A stretch of DNA of 64,000 nt from Candidatus Poribacteria bacterium (GTDB taxonomy: Bacteria > Poribacteria > WGA-4E > WGA-3G). Below, piece after piece: positions 18,066-26,257 of the stretch. Numbering within the stretch: position 1 is the stretch's first letter; each line of letters opens with the position of its first letter. The translations under genes were made by a program, and so were the position numbers. The notes under the pieces are model-generated. The model did not search any database and had not been told where the DNA came from. It worked only from the letters and a program-made list of their open reading frames with translations. Where the stretch lies: the NCBI GenBank assembly GCA_009839745.1, contig VXPE01000111.1, positions 37,961-101,960 of the forward strand. Direction: 5' to 3'.

Positions 18066-19472
18066 ATGTGGCATATTGTGAAACGTGAGCTCTGCGATAA
18101 TCTCAACAGTCTCCGCTTCGCGCTGACAACTGTGTTCCTGATCGGCTTGATGCTGACGAACGCCATTGTGCATCTCCGGGAGCACCCAGGACGGGTTCAG
18201 AAGTATCGCGAAGGTGTCGCCGCATACCAAAACCGTTTAAACCCTTACGCCGAAGAGAGTTTATACAGACTTGCGCAAAAGGGCCCTGGAGATCTTTACA
18301 AAAAACCGTCATCGCTCCGTTTCTGCGCCGAAGGCGGGGAGATCTTCTTGGCGGACCATACTTCTATCAGCCACCGTTGGAGCACCAGCACTTTAGAAAG
18401 TTTCTGGATACTGACATATCCGTCTGTCACTCCTAATGTGAATAATGTCCGTCCAGAGGTTACCAAAGTGGATTGGGGATTCATTATTGGCTACGTTTTA
18501 AGCCTCATCGCACTCCTTTTTACGTTTGATGCTATCTCCGGTGAACGCGAACGCGGTACCCTACGATTGACCTTGGCGAATCCAATTTCGAGGCATACAC
18601 TATTGATCGGCAAATTTTTAGGAGCATTGATAAGTGTTAGTATCCCGTTCACGTTCTCGGTGTTGGCGAACCTGTTGGTAATCTCTACATCAAGTGATGT
18701 TTACCTTGACGCAGATACGTGGGGACGTTTAGGTATTATCTTCTTTATCGCGCTTGTGTACACCTGTCTCTTTCTGGCGTTAGGTTTACTCGTATCTGCG
18801 CGTGTGCAGCGGAGCGCAGTCAGTCTTGTGATACTTCTGTTGACTTGGGTTACCCTTGTGGTTTTTATGCCGAATACACTTGTTTCCATTGCGGGTGGTT
18901 CCGCATCGCCTAAGTCTACGCACGGATTGTCTGAACGTTCTTGGCAACTTTATCGTGAAATTCTGGCCGAATACCGTGCTCGCCGGCGTGATATGAGTGA
19001 GAATTCGACCCAAGAGATACAGTTGGGCAGTGAGATTGTCATCAAAGAAGCGGAACAGCAGGAACAGTTGCGCGAAGAACACCTAAAGCAGCGAATTTCT
19101 CAAATGAACCGGGCGCGTGCTATCACCCTTCTTTCACCTGTCACGATTTTCCAGCATCTCCTTGAGTCGTTCGCCGGAACGGGTTTCGAGCGGCATCTGC
19201 AGTTCTTAGAGAATGTTCAATTTTATGCTCGGCAATTCCGGGAATTCATCATTGATACCGACAGAACCGATCCAGAGAGTCTCCATATCTTTGGTGTTCG
19301 TGAGGGTATGTCGCAGAAGTCTGTCCCTATAGAGGCAGTCCCAAAATTTGAAGATACGCTGAGCCTTAGCAGGGATTTCAATTCAGCGGCGGTGGATCTG
19401 TTGTTGTTAACGCTATTTGTCATAGTTCTCCTATCGGGAGCGTTCCTCGCCTTTGTCCGTGTTGAAGTTTAG
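18066..19472 (+). CDS. ABC-2 type transporter permease, paralogue 2
   Basis: 468 aa, starting MWHIVKRELCDNLNSLRFAL and sharing the ISGERERGTLRLTLANPISR hallmark with the gene upstream, followed by about five membrane segments, a soluble domain (about 290-440) with a charged coiled-coil-like stretch (EIVIKEAEQQEQLREEHLK) and a C-terminal helix. The start is preceded by CGCAAGGAACATAAAAAAT (18047-18065), a variant of the recurrent leader. The pair could form a heterodimer; the ATPase must be encoded elsewhere. Confidence 0.85.
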   Translation: MWHIVKRELCDNLNSLRFALTTVFLIGLMLTNAIVHLREHPGRVQKYREGVAAYQNRLNPYAEESLYRLAQKGPGDLYKKPSSLRFCAEGGEIFLADHTSISHRWSTSTLESFWILTYPSVTPNVNNVRPEVTKVDWGFIIGYVLSLIALLFTFDAISGERERGTLRLTLANPISRHTLLIGKFLGALISVSIPFTFSVLANLLVISTSSDVYLDADTWGRLGIIFFIALVYTCLFLALGLLVSARVQRSAVSLVILLLTWVTLVVFMPNTLVSIAGGSASPKSTHGLSERSWQLYREILAEYRARRRDMSENSTQEIQLGSEIVIKEAEQQEQLREEHLKQRISQMNRARAITLLSPVTIFQHLLESFAGTGFERHLQFLENVQFYARQFREFIIDTDRTDPESLHIFGVREGMSQKSVPIEAVPKFEDTLSLSRDFNSAAVDLLLLTLFVIVLLSGAFLAFVRVEV

Positions 19473-19925
19473 TGTAGGTGCATATCTTTTTCCCTAAATA
19501 CTATTTGCCGACAAATCACACCTCCGCAACGCCCCCCTCCAACTCCGAGAATACCTCACGCCTTACTTGGAAAATCAACACATTCCCTGGCTCTCATGAA
19601 CTGCCACAGAAAAAGAACCGTCCTGACCCGACATACCTGATCTTGATATGTGTTATCAGAATGTCTAAAGTTTTGACATTCACCTTTCCGTTGCCTTATG
19701 GGAGGGTTCCTCACCCCGATTTATCCGTAGATGAGACAGAAGGATTCCCCAAAAATCCGTGAATCCGTATCATCCGCGCCAATCCGCGATTCAGACAAAA
19801 AATGCCCTGTTTTTTCATAAAATTGACTTGCATTCTTAACAGAGTTGTAGTATAATTAATAGTGGAAAAATTCCTGTTTTTAGACCGAAATTCGACTTCC
19901 AATTGCGCCGAAATAGGAGAACCCC
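19473..19925. other. 453-bp intergenic region
   Basis: No gene recognised. A 30-codon C-terminal-like stretch (NAPLQLREYLTPYLENQ) ending near 19600 may be debris. At about 19750-19795 there is a repetitive ATCCGTGAATCCG / AATCCGCGATTC stretch. The last 100 bp hold a promoter for the next gene. Confidence 0.5.
19828..19856 (+). promoter_or_regulatory. sigma-70-type promoter for the duplicated nucleotidyltransferase-like gene
   Basis: TTGCAT (19828-19833), 17 bp, TATAAT (19851-19856). Perfect -10 and a fair -35; transcription would start about 60 nt before the ATG at 19926, which has AGGAGA upstream. Confidence 0.55.
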
Positions 19926-21866
19926 ATGCAATCCCAAGACGTTATCGAAGAACAGTATCGCGAAGCCGTGGATCTGCTTGTTGAAAAGGTTCAGAAGGAT
20001 CCCTATATCCTCGCCGCTATTGTTGCAGGCAGTTTCTCTTATGCCCAAGTATGGGAAAAATCCGACCTCGATGTAGAACTCATCGGCAGAGACGCGATTC
20101 GTCCAACGCAATCTTTCTTTTCGCTCGTTGAAAACGGGGTCAATATCCACGCAAATGTAACCCCACGTAACGCTTTTAAGCAGACAATAGAGAGCGCACA
20201 GCAGGGCTCCTTCATGCACTCCTATTTCTCACATAGCACACTCCTCTTTTCGCACGATGCCTCCATCCAAGAGTGGTATGATAAAAACGCCAGCCGCACC
20301 AACATCGGTGAACGCGATAAACAGTTCCAACTGCTCAACGTCATCGCCAGCATACTGCCGAGTCTCGTCTATGCTGAAAAGCAGTTTTACGTCAACAAAG
20401 ATTGCCTTACCTGTTTCTTATCGCTTTTGAATGTCGTGCAAGGATTGGCACGGTTGGAAGTGATTTTGAACAATGAAATCCCTGCACGCGAGGTGATTCA
20501 ACCCGCACTCCGTTACAATCCAGATTTCTTTAATCAGGTCTATACGGATTTAATCAACTGTGAAAAGACGGAAGCGGTTATTCAGGACACACTATATGCA
20601 ATCAACGCTTATCTGGATGCGCGACAATTTATCTTCCAACCGATTCTTGAGTATCTCAGTGAGGAGAAAACACCGCGCACAAATACCGAATTGAACGCAG
20701 ACTTAGGACGCAGTGCACACGGCAAGAATGATGAGGACTCCGAATTTGATGAAGAGTCGTTCGATTTCGTCTGTCAATGGTTGGCTTGGAAGGGGATTAT
20801 CAGACAAATCGCGATGCCCATCAAACTCACAGTGAAGAGTCAGGTCTCTGTGGAAGAACCTGCTTACTATTACGATGGAACTGTCGGAGCAAGCGATGCT
20901 TCTCAGGGACAGCTAAAAGCGAACAGCCACGCACAGATTCACCAGGCATTGGACAGTTTAACGGACACGCTCAGAGAGGACATGTACATTCTCGCCGCAG
21001 TTCTCACCAATAATCTCGCCGAAGACAACGTCTGGGAGAAAACCACACCTCACCTCACGCTCATCCTAAGAGATGGAACGAAATTCAAGCAGAAGGCGTA
21101 TCAGTTAATCGAAGATGGGATTCCCTTCCGAGTTCAACTCCACACCCGCAGCGACTATAGAAAGTTGTTGGAGGGAACGCTACAAGGGAGTTCACTCCAT
21201 TCGATTCTCGCCGAAAGTCGTGTCCTTTTTTCTAGGGACAGTCTCTTTTCCGTAGGGGCGAGGTTATCTCGCCCTTACAGTGTGGGTGACCCTTCCTGTC
21301 TGCAGGTCGGTGAGCGGGATAAACACTCTCAACTTCTCAATGCCGCCGCCAACGTGGCAGCTATCCTCGCAAAAGCCGAAAAGTGGTTCCACCTCAAGCA
21401 CGATATCGATTACACATTTCTTTACCTGACGTATGCGGTCAGGGAGTTGGCTCGTATTGAAGTCCTTCTGCACAACGAAACCCCGAGACGCAAGGTAATT
21501 TATCAAGCAGTTGCGCACAACCCCTCCTTTTTCAACCTCGTTTTCATGGATCTGATAGATAAGCCGAAAGACGAGACAATACTTCGCGATGCCCTTGAAC
21601 GGATTGACGCGTATTTAGAGGATAATCTACAAACACTGTTCAAGCCGTTGCTCGATTTCTTAGAAGAATCGGGTGAGGAGCGCACGATAACCGACATCTA
21701 TACCCATTTCGGTAGCCGTCAACTCGCCTTTGAATTGGCGTGTGAATGGCTTGCACAGAAAGAGGTCATTGAACAGTTCTCAGCACCCATCCGTTTGACA
21801 AAGGACAGCCAAACTTCCGTAGAAGAACCCGCATACTATTTCGATGCAAATAATCCGTTTCTATAG
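19926..21866 (+). CDS. tandem-duplicated nucleotidyltransferase-like protein
   Basis: 646 aa built of two homologous halves (about 10-325 and 340-646). Half 1 has the polymerase-beta-type nucleotidyltransferase motif VAGSFSYAQVWEKSDLDVEL (Gly35-Ser36 and Asp47-x-Asp49). In half 2 the matching stretch is LTNNLAEDNVWEKTTPHL: the Gly-Ser pair and both Asp are gone. Each half then has a helical region (GERDKQFQLLN / GERDKHSQLLN) and a winged-helix-like end closing with SVEEPAYYYD / SVEEPAYYFD. Half 2 also carries an in-frame palindromic repeat (residues 443-451). Substrate unknown; a regulatory or adenylylating role is possible. Confidence 0.75.
   Translation: MQSQDVIEEQYREAVDLLVEKVQKDPYILAAIVAGSFSYAQVWEKSDLDVELIGRDAIRPTQSFFSLVENGVNIHANVTPRNAFKQTIESAQQGSFMHSYFSHSTLLFSHDASIQEWYDKNASRTNIGERDKQFQLLNVIASILPSLVYAEKQFYVNKDCLTCFLSLLNVVQGLARLEVILNNEIPAREVIQPALRYNPDFFNQVYTDLINCEKTEAVIQDTLYAINAYLDARQFIFQPILEYLSEEKTPRTNTELNADLGRSAHGKNDEDSEFDEESFDFVCQWLAWKGIIRQIAMPIKLTVKSQVSVEEPAYYYDGTVGASDASQGQLKANSHAQIHQALDSLTDTLREDMYILAAVLTNNLAEDNVWEKTTPHLTLILRDGTKFKQKAYQLIEDGIPFRVQLHTRSDYRKLLEGTLQGSSLHSILAESRVLFSRDSLFSVGARLSRPYSVGDPSCLQVGERDKHSQLLNAAANVAAILAKAEKWFHLKHDIDYTFLYLTYAVRELARIEVLLHNETPRRKVIYQAVAHNPSFFNLVFMDLIDKPKDETILRDALERIDAYLEDNLQTLFKPLLDFLEESGEERTITDIYTHFGSRQLAFELACEWLAQKEVIEQFSAPIRLTKDSQTSVEEPAYYFDANNPFL
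21252..21278. repeat. palindromic repeat inserted in frame inside a CDS
   Basis: GTAGGGGCGAG, 5-nt loop, CTCGCCCTTAC: an 11-bp stem with one G-T pair. It encodes VGARLSRPY in the second half of the duplicated protein. The first half has SIQEWYDKNAS at the equivalent place with no such palindrome. Confidence 0.75.
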
Positions 21867-21992
21867 GTATTCCTAACTATTAAGTTTTACACCGATCGCG
21901 CCTTCGTTGCAGTCACGTTTTCGCTGGGTCTCAAGACGATTGGTAACTTTTCCCGTACAAGTCCGTAAAAATAGATAGTTCTTTGCAGAAAC

Positions 21993-22017
21993 CTGATTGG
22001 ACCGTAAGACCAATCAG
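21993..22017. repeat. hairpin upstream of uvrA
   Basis: CTGATTGG (21993-22000) pairs perfectly with CCAATCAG (22010-22017), 9-nt loop. It lies 37 bases before the uvrA start. No T-run follows, so a terminator is unlikely; it could be a leader structure or an operator. No LexA-type box was recognised. Confidence 0.4.
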
Positions 22018-22053
22018 AGCAGAAATTCAGTAATAAAAAAATAGGAGGTATCC

Positions 22054-24924
22054 ATGAGACAGACTGTTGCCGTTAAAGGTGCCCGAGAAAATAATCTACA
22101 AAACATCGAAGTTGAGATCCCGCGAGACAAACTCGTCGTTGTCACAGGGATTAGCGGTTCCGGTAAATCCTCGTTGGCGTTTGATACCGTCTATGCCGAG
22201 GGACAACGTCGATTCTTGGAGTCGATGTCCACTTACGCCAAGCGCTTTATCACACAACTCAAAAAACCTGATGTCGATTTCATTGATGGGTTGTCCCCAG
22301 TCGTTTCTATTGAACAGAAAACGATCACGATGAATCCGCGCTCTACCGTCGGCACGATGACCGATTTGCAAGACTACCTCCGTATGCTCTTCGCAACTAT
22401 CGGGATCGCGCACTGTCCGTATTGTGGGGCAGAAATCCCGATCCGTTCGCATCATCAGATCTTAGAACGTATGCTCTCAATGCCAGAAGGCACTGAAGTT
22501 GAAATTCACGCCCCAGTCTTCAAAATCTACGGCGAAGATTATGACTATCTCTTCGACGACATCCGGACGAAAGGGTGCAGACACGTCAGAATTGACGGCA
22601 TTGAACACGACATCAGCGAAGAAATTGAACTCGATCCAGATCAGGAATATGACATCCAAGTTATCGTTGACAAATTCTTTGTCAAAAAAGATATTGACAA
22701 ACAGGTGCTTGCCTCCCTTGAACACGCCATGCTTGTCGGCGAAGGATTCATGCGTTTTGATGGGCAGTTGCCAGAGGGTGACGAAACTGATGCAACAGCG
22801 TTATTAGAGGGTTTCGGATGCCCGAAGCACGGTGTCCTTATGGCTGAGTTGGGACCCCATCACTTTACCTTTAATGAACCCACGGGGGCGTGTGTAACCT
22901 GTTCGGGACTCGGCACCTATTTACAGGTGCATCCGGACCTACTCGTTCCTGACAAAAGTCGGAGTATCGCCGACGGCGCCTTCGTCCACCAAGCGTTTAA
23001 CTACGATCCCGATAGGTGGGATGGGAGAACGATGTACAGTCTCGCTGGACACTACGGGTTCGACCTGAACGTTCCTTTTGCAGACCTTCCAGAAAAGGTG
23101 GTTGATATCCTCTATCACGGCACACACGGCGAAGAATTTCCGATCCTGCAACCGGAAGGCGCACGACCTGTTGAAAGACGCCATCTCGGTCGGAAAATCC
23201 GTTTTGATGGGATCATTACGCGGATTGATAGGCACTATCGACGTTACCGAAAACAAGGCGAGGCGCACTCGGGTATGGAGGAGTATCTCCGAAAAGTAAT
23301 GGTAGAACGCACCTGTCCTGATTGCCATGGCGCGAAACTCAAACGACAGCGGCTTCTCGTTACGATTGAGGGGAAAACAATTCACGAGGTCGGTGAGTTG
23401 CACTTTGAAGAATTACGGGATTTCTTGCTAACTATCACGGATATTCCCGAAAAGCAGCGAGAGGCAGGCAGCCGCGTTATTAAAGAACTCGTCGTTCGGA
23501 TTAATCTCTTGCTCGGCATCGGTCTCGATTACCTAAATCTCAATCGCCGTTCTGCGACGCTCTCTGGCGGTGAATCGCAGCGTATCCGTCTCTCCACACA
23601 GATCGGATCCGGATTGATGGGCATGCTCTATGTCCTCGACGAACCGAGTATCGGCTTACACCCAAAAGACAATGCCAAGATGATAGAGACCCTCCGAAAG
23701 TTGCGGGACATTGGCAACACCGTTATCGTTGTTGAACACGATGAAAGCACGATTCGCGCCGCTGATCATATTATTGAACTCGGACCCGGACCGGGTATCC
23801 ACGGTGGACAGATCGTTGTCCAAGGTGAACTCGAAACCATTGTTGATTGCCCTGAATCTCTGACGGGTCTTTATATGAGTGGCCAACGAGAGATTCGGCT
23901 CCCCGAAAAACGTCGTAACTTGAATGGGACATTCTTGAGCATCACGGGTGCCAGTGAAAACAATCTTAGGAACATTGACGTTGATATTCCGATCGGTGTA
24001 CTTATCTGCATCACGGGGGCTTCTGGTTCAGGCAAAAGCACACTCGTTAACGAAATTCTCTACAAGCGGCTTCATTCCCTTTACCATGACAGTCGCACAC
24101 TCTATGGCGCACATGAAGAATTGGAGGGACACCAGCATCTGAGTGATGTTATCAACATCGATCAGTCCCCCATTGGACGTTCACCGCGCTCAAATCCTGC
24201 TACCTATATCGGATTTTACGATAATATTCGCAAACTTTTCGCCAGTACTCCACTCTCGCTTGAGAGGGGCTATACTGCATCCCGATTCAGTTTCAACGTC
24301 AAAGGTGGACGCTGTGAGGAGTGCCACGGCGAAGGCACAATTACTACCAAACTCCACTTTATGCCGGATGTTGAAGTCGTTTGTCCAACCTGTAAAGGGG
24401 CGCGCTATAATGAGGATACGCTTGATGTTACTTACAACGGAAAGAATATCTCTGAGATCCTCAATATGTCAATTGAGGAAGGCGTTACGTTTTTCGCTGA
24501 TCAGCGGTTAATTCATCATAAATTGAATGTTCTTTACCAACTCGGTATGGGGTATCTTCAGATTGGTCACCCTGCTACGATCCTCTCTGGTGGAGAAGCA
24601 CAACGGATAAAGTTGGCAAGCGAACTCGGCAAAATCAAGCGAGGCAAGCATAATCTGTATATTTTAGATGAACCCACCACAGGACTCCACATCGCAGACG
24701 TGCAGAAACTCTTAGACAGTCTCAATCGTCTCGTTGATAGTGGGCATACCGTGCTGGTGATTGAGCATCACCTTGATGTTATCAAAACCGCTGATTATGT
24801 CATCGATCTCGGCCCGGAGGGCGGGCATAAAGGTGGGAAAGTCTTGGCACACGGCACACCTGAAGATATTGCGAAAGTTAAAGCCTCCTATACTGGACAG
24901 TTCTTGAAGGAATACCTCATCTGA
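22054..24924 (+). CDS. uvrA: excinuclease ABC subunit A
   Basis: 956 aa, close to the usual ~940. Two ABC ATPase modules: Walker [11 protein letters not shown] and [10 protein letters not shown], signatures [12 protein letters not shown] and [12 protein letters not shown], Walker [11 protein letters not shown] and [10 protein letters not shown]. The second zinc module is intact (CEECHGEG... [10 protein letters not shown]). In the first zinc module the usual C-x2-C start reads CPKHG (Cys256, His259) before GACVTC. UvrA with UvrB scans DNA for bulky lesions. AGGAGG precedes the ATG. The gene stands alone, not beside uvrB. Confidence 0.97.
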   Translation: MRQTVAVKGARENNLQNIEVEIPRDKLVVVTGISGSGKSSLAFDTVYAEGQRRFLESMSTYAKRFITQLKKPDVDFIDGLSPVVSIEQKTITMNPRSTVGTMTDLQDYLRMLFATIGIAHCPYCGAEIPIRSHHQILERMLSMPEGTEVEIHAPVFKIYGEDYDYLFDDIRTKGCRHVRIDGIEHDISEEIELDPDQEYDIQVIVDKFFVKKDIDKQVLASLEHAMLVGEGFMRFDGQLPEGDETDATALLEGFGCPKHGVLMAELGPHHFTFNEPTGACVTCSGLGTYLQVHPDLLVPDKSRSIADGAFVHQAFNYDPDRWDGRTMYSLAGHYGFDLNVPFADLPEKVVDILYHGTHGEEFPILQPEGARPVERRHLGRKIRFDGIITRIDRHYRRYRKQGEAHSGMEEYLRKVMVERTCPDCHGAKLKRQRLLVTIEGKTIHEVGELHFEELRDFLLTITDIPEKQREAGSRVIKELVVRINLLLGIGLDYLNLNRRSATLSGGESQRIRLSTQIGSGLMGMLYVLDEPSIGLHPKDNAKMIETLRKLRDIGNTVIVVEHDESTIRAADHIIELGPGPGIHGGQIVVQGELETIVDCPESLTGLYMSGQREIRLPEKRRNLNGTFLSITGASENNLRNIDVDIPIGVLICITGASGSGKSTLVNEILYKRLHSLYHDSRTLYGAHEELEGHQHLSDVINIDQSPIGRSPRSNPATYIGFYDNIRKLFASTPLSLERGYTASRFSFNVKGGRCEECHGEGTITTKLHFMPDVEVVCPTCKGARYNEDTLDVTYNGKNISEILNMSIEEGVTFFADQRLIHHKLNVLYQLGMGYLQIGHPATILSGGEAQRIKLASELGKIKRGKHNLYILDEPTTGLHIADVQKLLDSLNRLVDSGHTVLVIEHHLDVIKTADYVIDLGPEGGHKGGKVLAHGTPEDIAKVKASYTGQFLKEYLI

Positions 24925-24973
24925 GAGGTATTGGGATACGGTTGCAATATTGCCTGAAAACCTGTAAACTTAA

Positions 24974-25231
24974 GTGGATCGGATCTGTATGAGACGAAGG
25001 GACAGACTGTTAGCAAAAGCAAGAAATAGCCCGAACGGTTTGAGTTTTCGTGAGTTTGAATCCTTACTTGCCCGTTGTGGATGGATCTTTGACCATCAGA
25101 CAGGAAGTCACCGCATCTGGTACTCGCCTTATCGATATCGTTTACCAGTTCAGTCTAAGAGAGGACAAGCGAAAGGATATCAGGTGAAAGAATTTCTCAT
25201 GCAATATGATCAGGAGACGCAAAATGAGTAA
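24974..25231 (+). CDS. hicA: HicA-like mRNA interferase toxin
   Basis: 85 aa from GTG 24974; ATG 24989 (80 aa) is an equally possible start. Double-stranded-RNA-binding-like HicA fold: FREFESLLARCGW, then DHQTGSHRIWYSP with the catalytic His of the GSH motif. It overlaps the HicB-like gene by 8 bases (ATGAGTAA), the usual toxin-then-antitoxin order. The region before the RGQAKGYQ end is a little unusual for HicA. Confidence 0.75.
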   Translation: MDRICMRRRDRLLAKARNSPNGLSFREFESLLARCGWIFDHQTGSHRIWYSPYRYRLPVQSKRGQAKGYQVKEFLMQYDQETQNE

Positions 25232-25589
25232 AAAAGATGTATTTGATGGATTTAACGTGAACATATTTCTTGACGAGGATGGTGATTACTTAGCCCATTT
25301 CGTTGAAATGCCCAATGTGTCGGCGTTTTCAGATACACCGGAGGGAGCATTGAGAGAACTCGCAATGGCTTGGAAAGGGGTCAAAGAGAGTTATCAAAAA
25401 CATCGTGAATCCATTCCGATAGCACCTGCTCGAGGAGAGGATGAGACACCGTTCAAAGTCGCCATTGATGCGCAACTTTATCATGCCCTGACGCACGAAG
25501 CCGAAAAATCAGGGATGAGCCTTTACGCGTTCGTGGCACAGAAGTTGAAGTCAACAATTTCCGTTGTTCAAGAACGGGTGGAAGGATAA
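25224..25589 (+). CDS. hicB: HicB-like antitoxin
   Basis: 121 aa from ATG 25224, chosen because AGGAGA lies upstream; the frame is open to 25206. The N-terminal HicB fold is clear (FNVNIFLDEDGDYLAHFVEMP... FSDTPEGALRELAMAWKG), followed by a C-terminal ribbon-helix-helix-like segment (FKVAIDAQLYHALTHEAEKSGMS) for DNA binding and autoregulation. It should neutralise the HicA-like protein. Confidence 0.78.
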   Translation: MSKKDVFDGFNVNIFLDEDGDYLAHFVEMPNVSAFSDTPEGALRELAMAWKGVKESYQKHRESIPIAPARGEDETPFKVAIDAQLYHALTHEAEKSGMSLYAFVAQKLKSTISVVQERVEG

Positions 25590-25654
25590 GAAATTTATGT
25601 CCATTGATCTCTTTATTCAGAGTAGAGACTATGTGAGTTCTTAAAGAAGAATCT

Positions 25655-26062
25655 ATGAAAAATGTCCTAATTATTGCCTTATTGTTAGTCTCAGTTCTGT
25701 TTTCTCTAAGTGGGTTTGCTCAGGATTACATGAAGTGGGGGATCCCTGAAAATGCTACGCTTCGTCTTGGGAAAGGGCAAATTTACGACCTAAAACATTC
25801 ACCAAATGGCGACTTGATAGCAGTAGCAAGTTCGATCGGGGTTTGGTTGTATGACGCTCATTCTGGGAAAGAAATTAGGTTGCTTCAAAAACACAGTGAT
25901 AGGGTTGAAGTGGATACCGGAAATCTTATAACAACCTTGTCTAAACATAACAACTGGGTTAAAGCGTTGACATTTTCCTCTGATGGTAAAATTCTTGCAA
26001 GTGGAAGTCAGGACGGTACGGTTTTGGTTTGGGACTTAAATAAAATTATGAAAAGCCAATAA
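25655..26062 (+). CDS. short exported WD40-repeat protein, probably internally deleted
   Basis: 135 aa. Signal peptide 1-22 (ending GFAQD). One partial and one full WD repeat (VGVWLYDAHSGKEI; VKALTFSSDGKILASGS... VLVWDL). The end of one repeat opening (HSDRV) runs directly into the end of another (EVDTGNLITTL), as expected if whole blades were lost by recombination between repeats. A normal propeller needs about seven blades, so this protein is unlikely to fold as one. Confidence 0.65.
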   Translation: MKNVLIIALLLVSVLFSLSGFAQDYMKWGIPENATLRLGKGQIYDLKHSPNGDLIAVASSIGVWLYDAHSGKEIRLLQKHSDRVEVDTGNLITTLSKHNNWVKALTFSSDGKILASGSQDGTVLVWDLNKIMKSQ

Positions 26063-26257
26063 GTTCAATTCCCTATCTTCTTGAAGATGGTTTTAACGCC
26101 TAAATGTAACGGGTTGTGTTTATATGGATTTCCCCTTGCAAAATTAACCGAAATCGTGTATACTTTATGAAATGAAGTTCGGGACTATAACGCACCACTT
26201 GCAAGGATATATTACAAAGCGCGCTTTCCCCGAATACAACCAGGCAAGAGGTAACCA

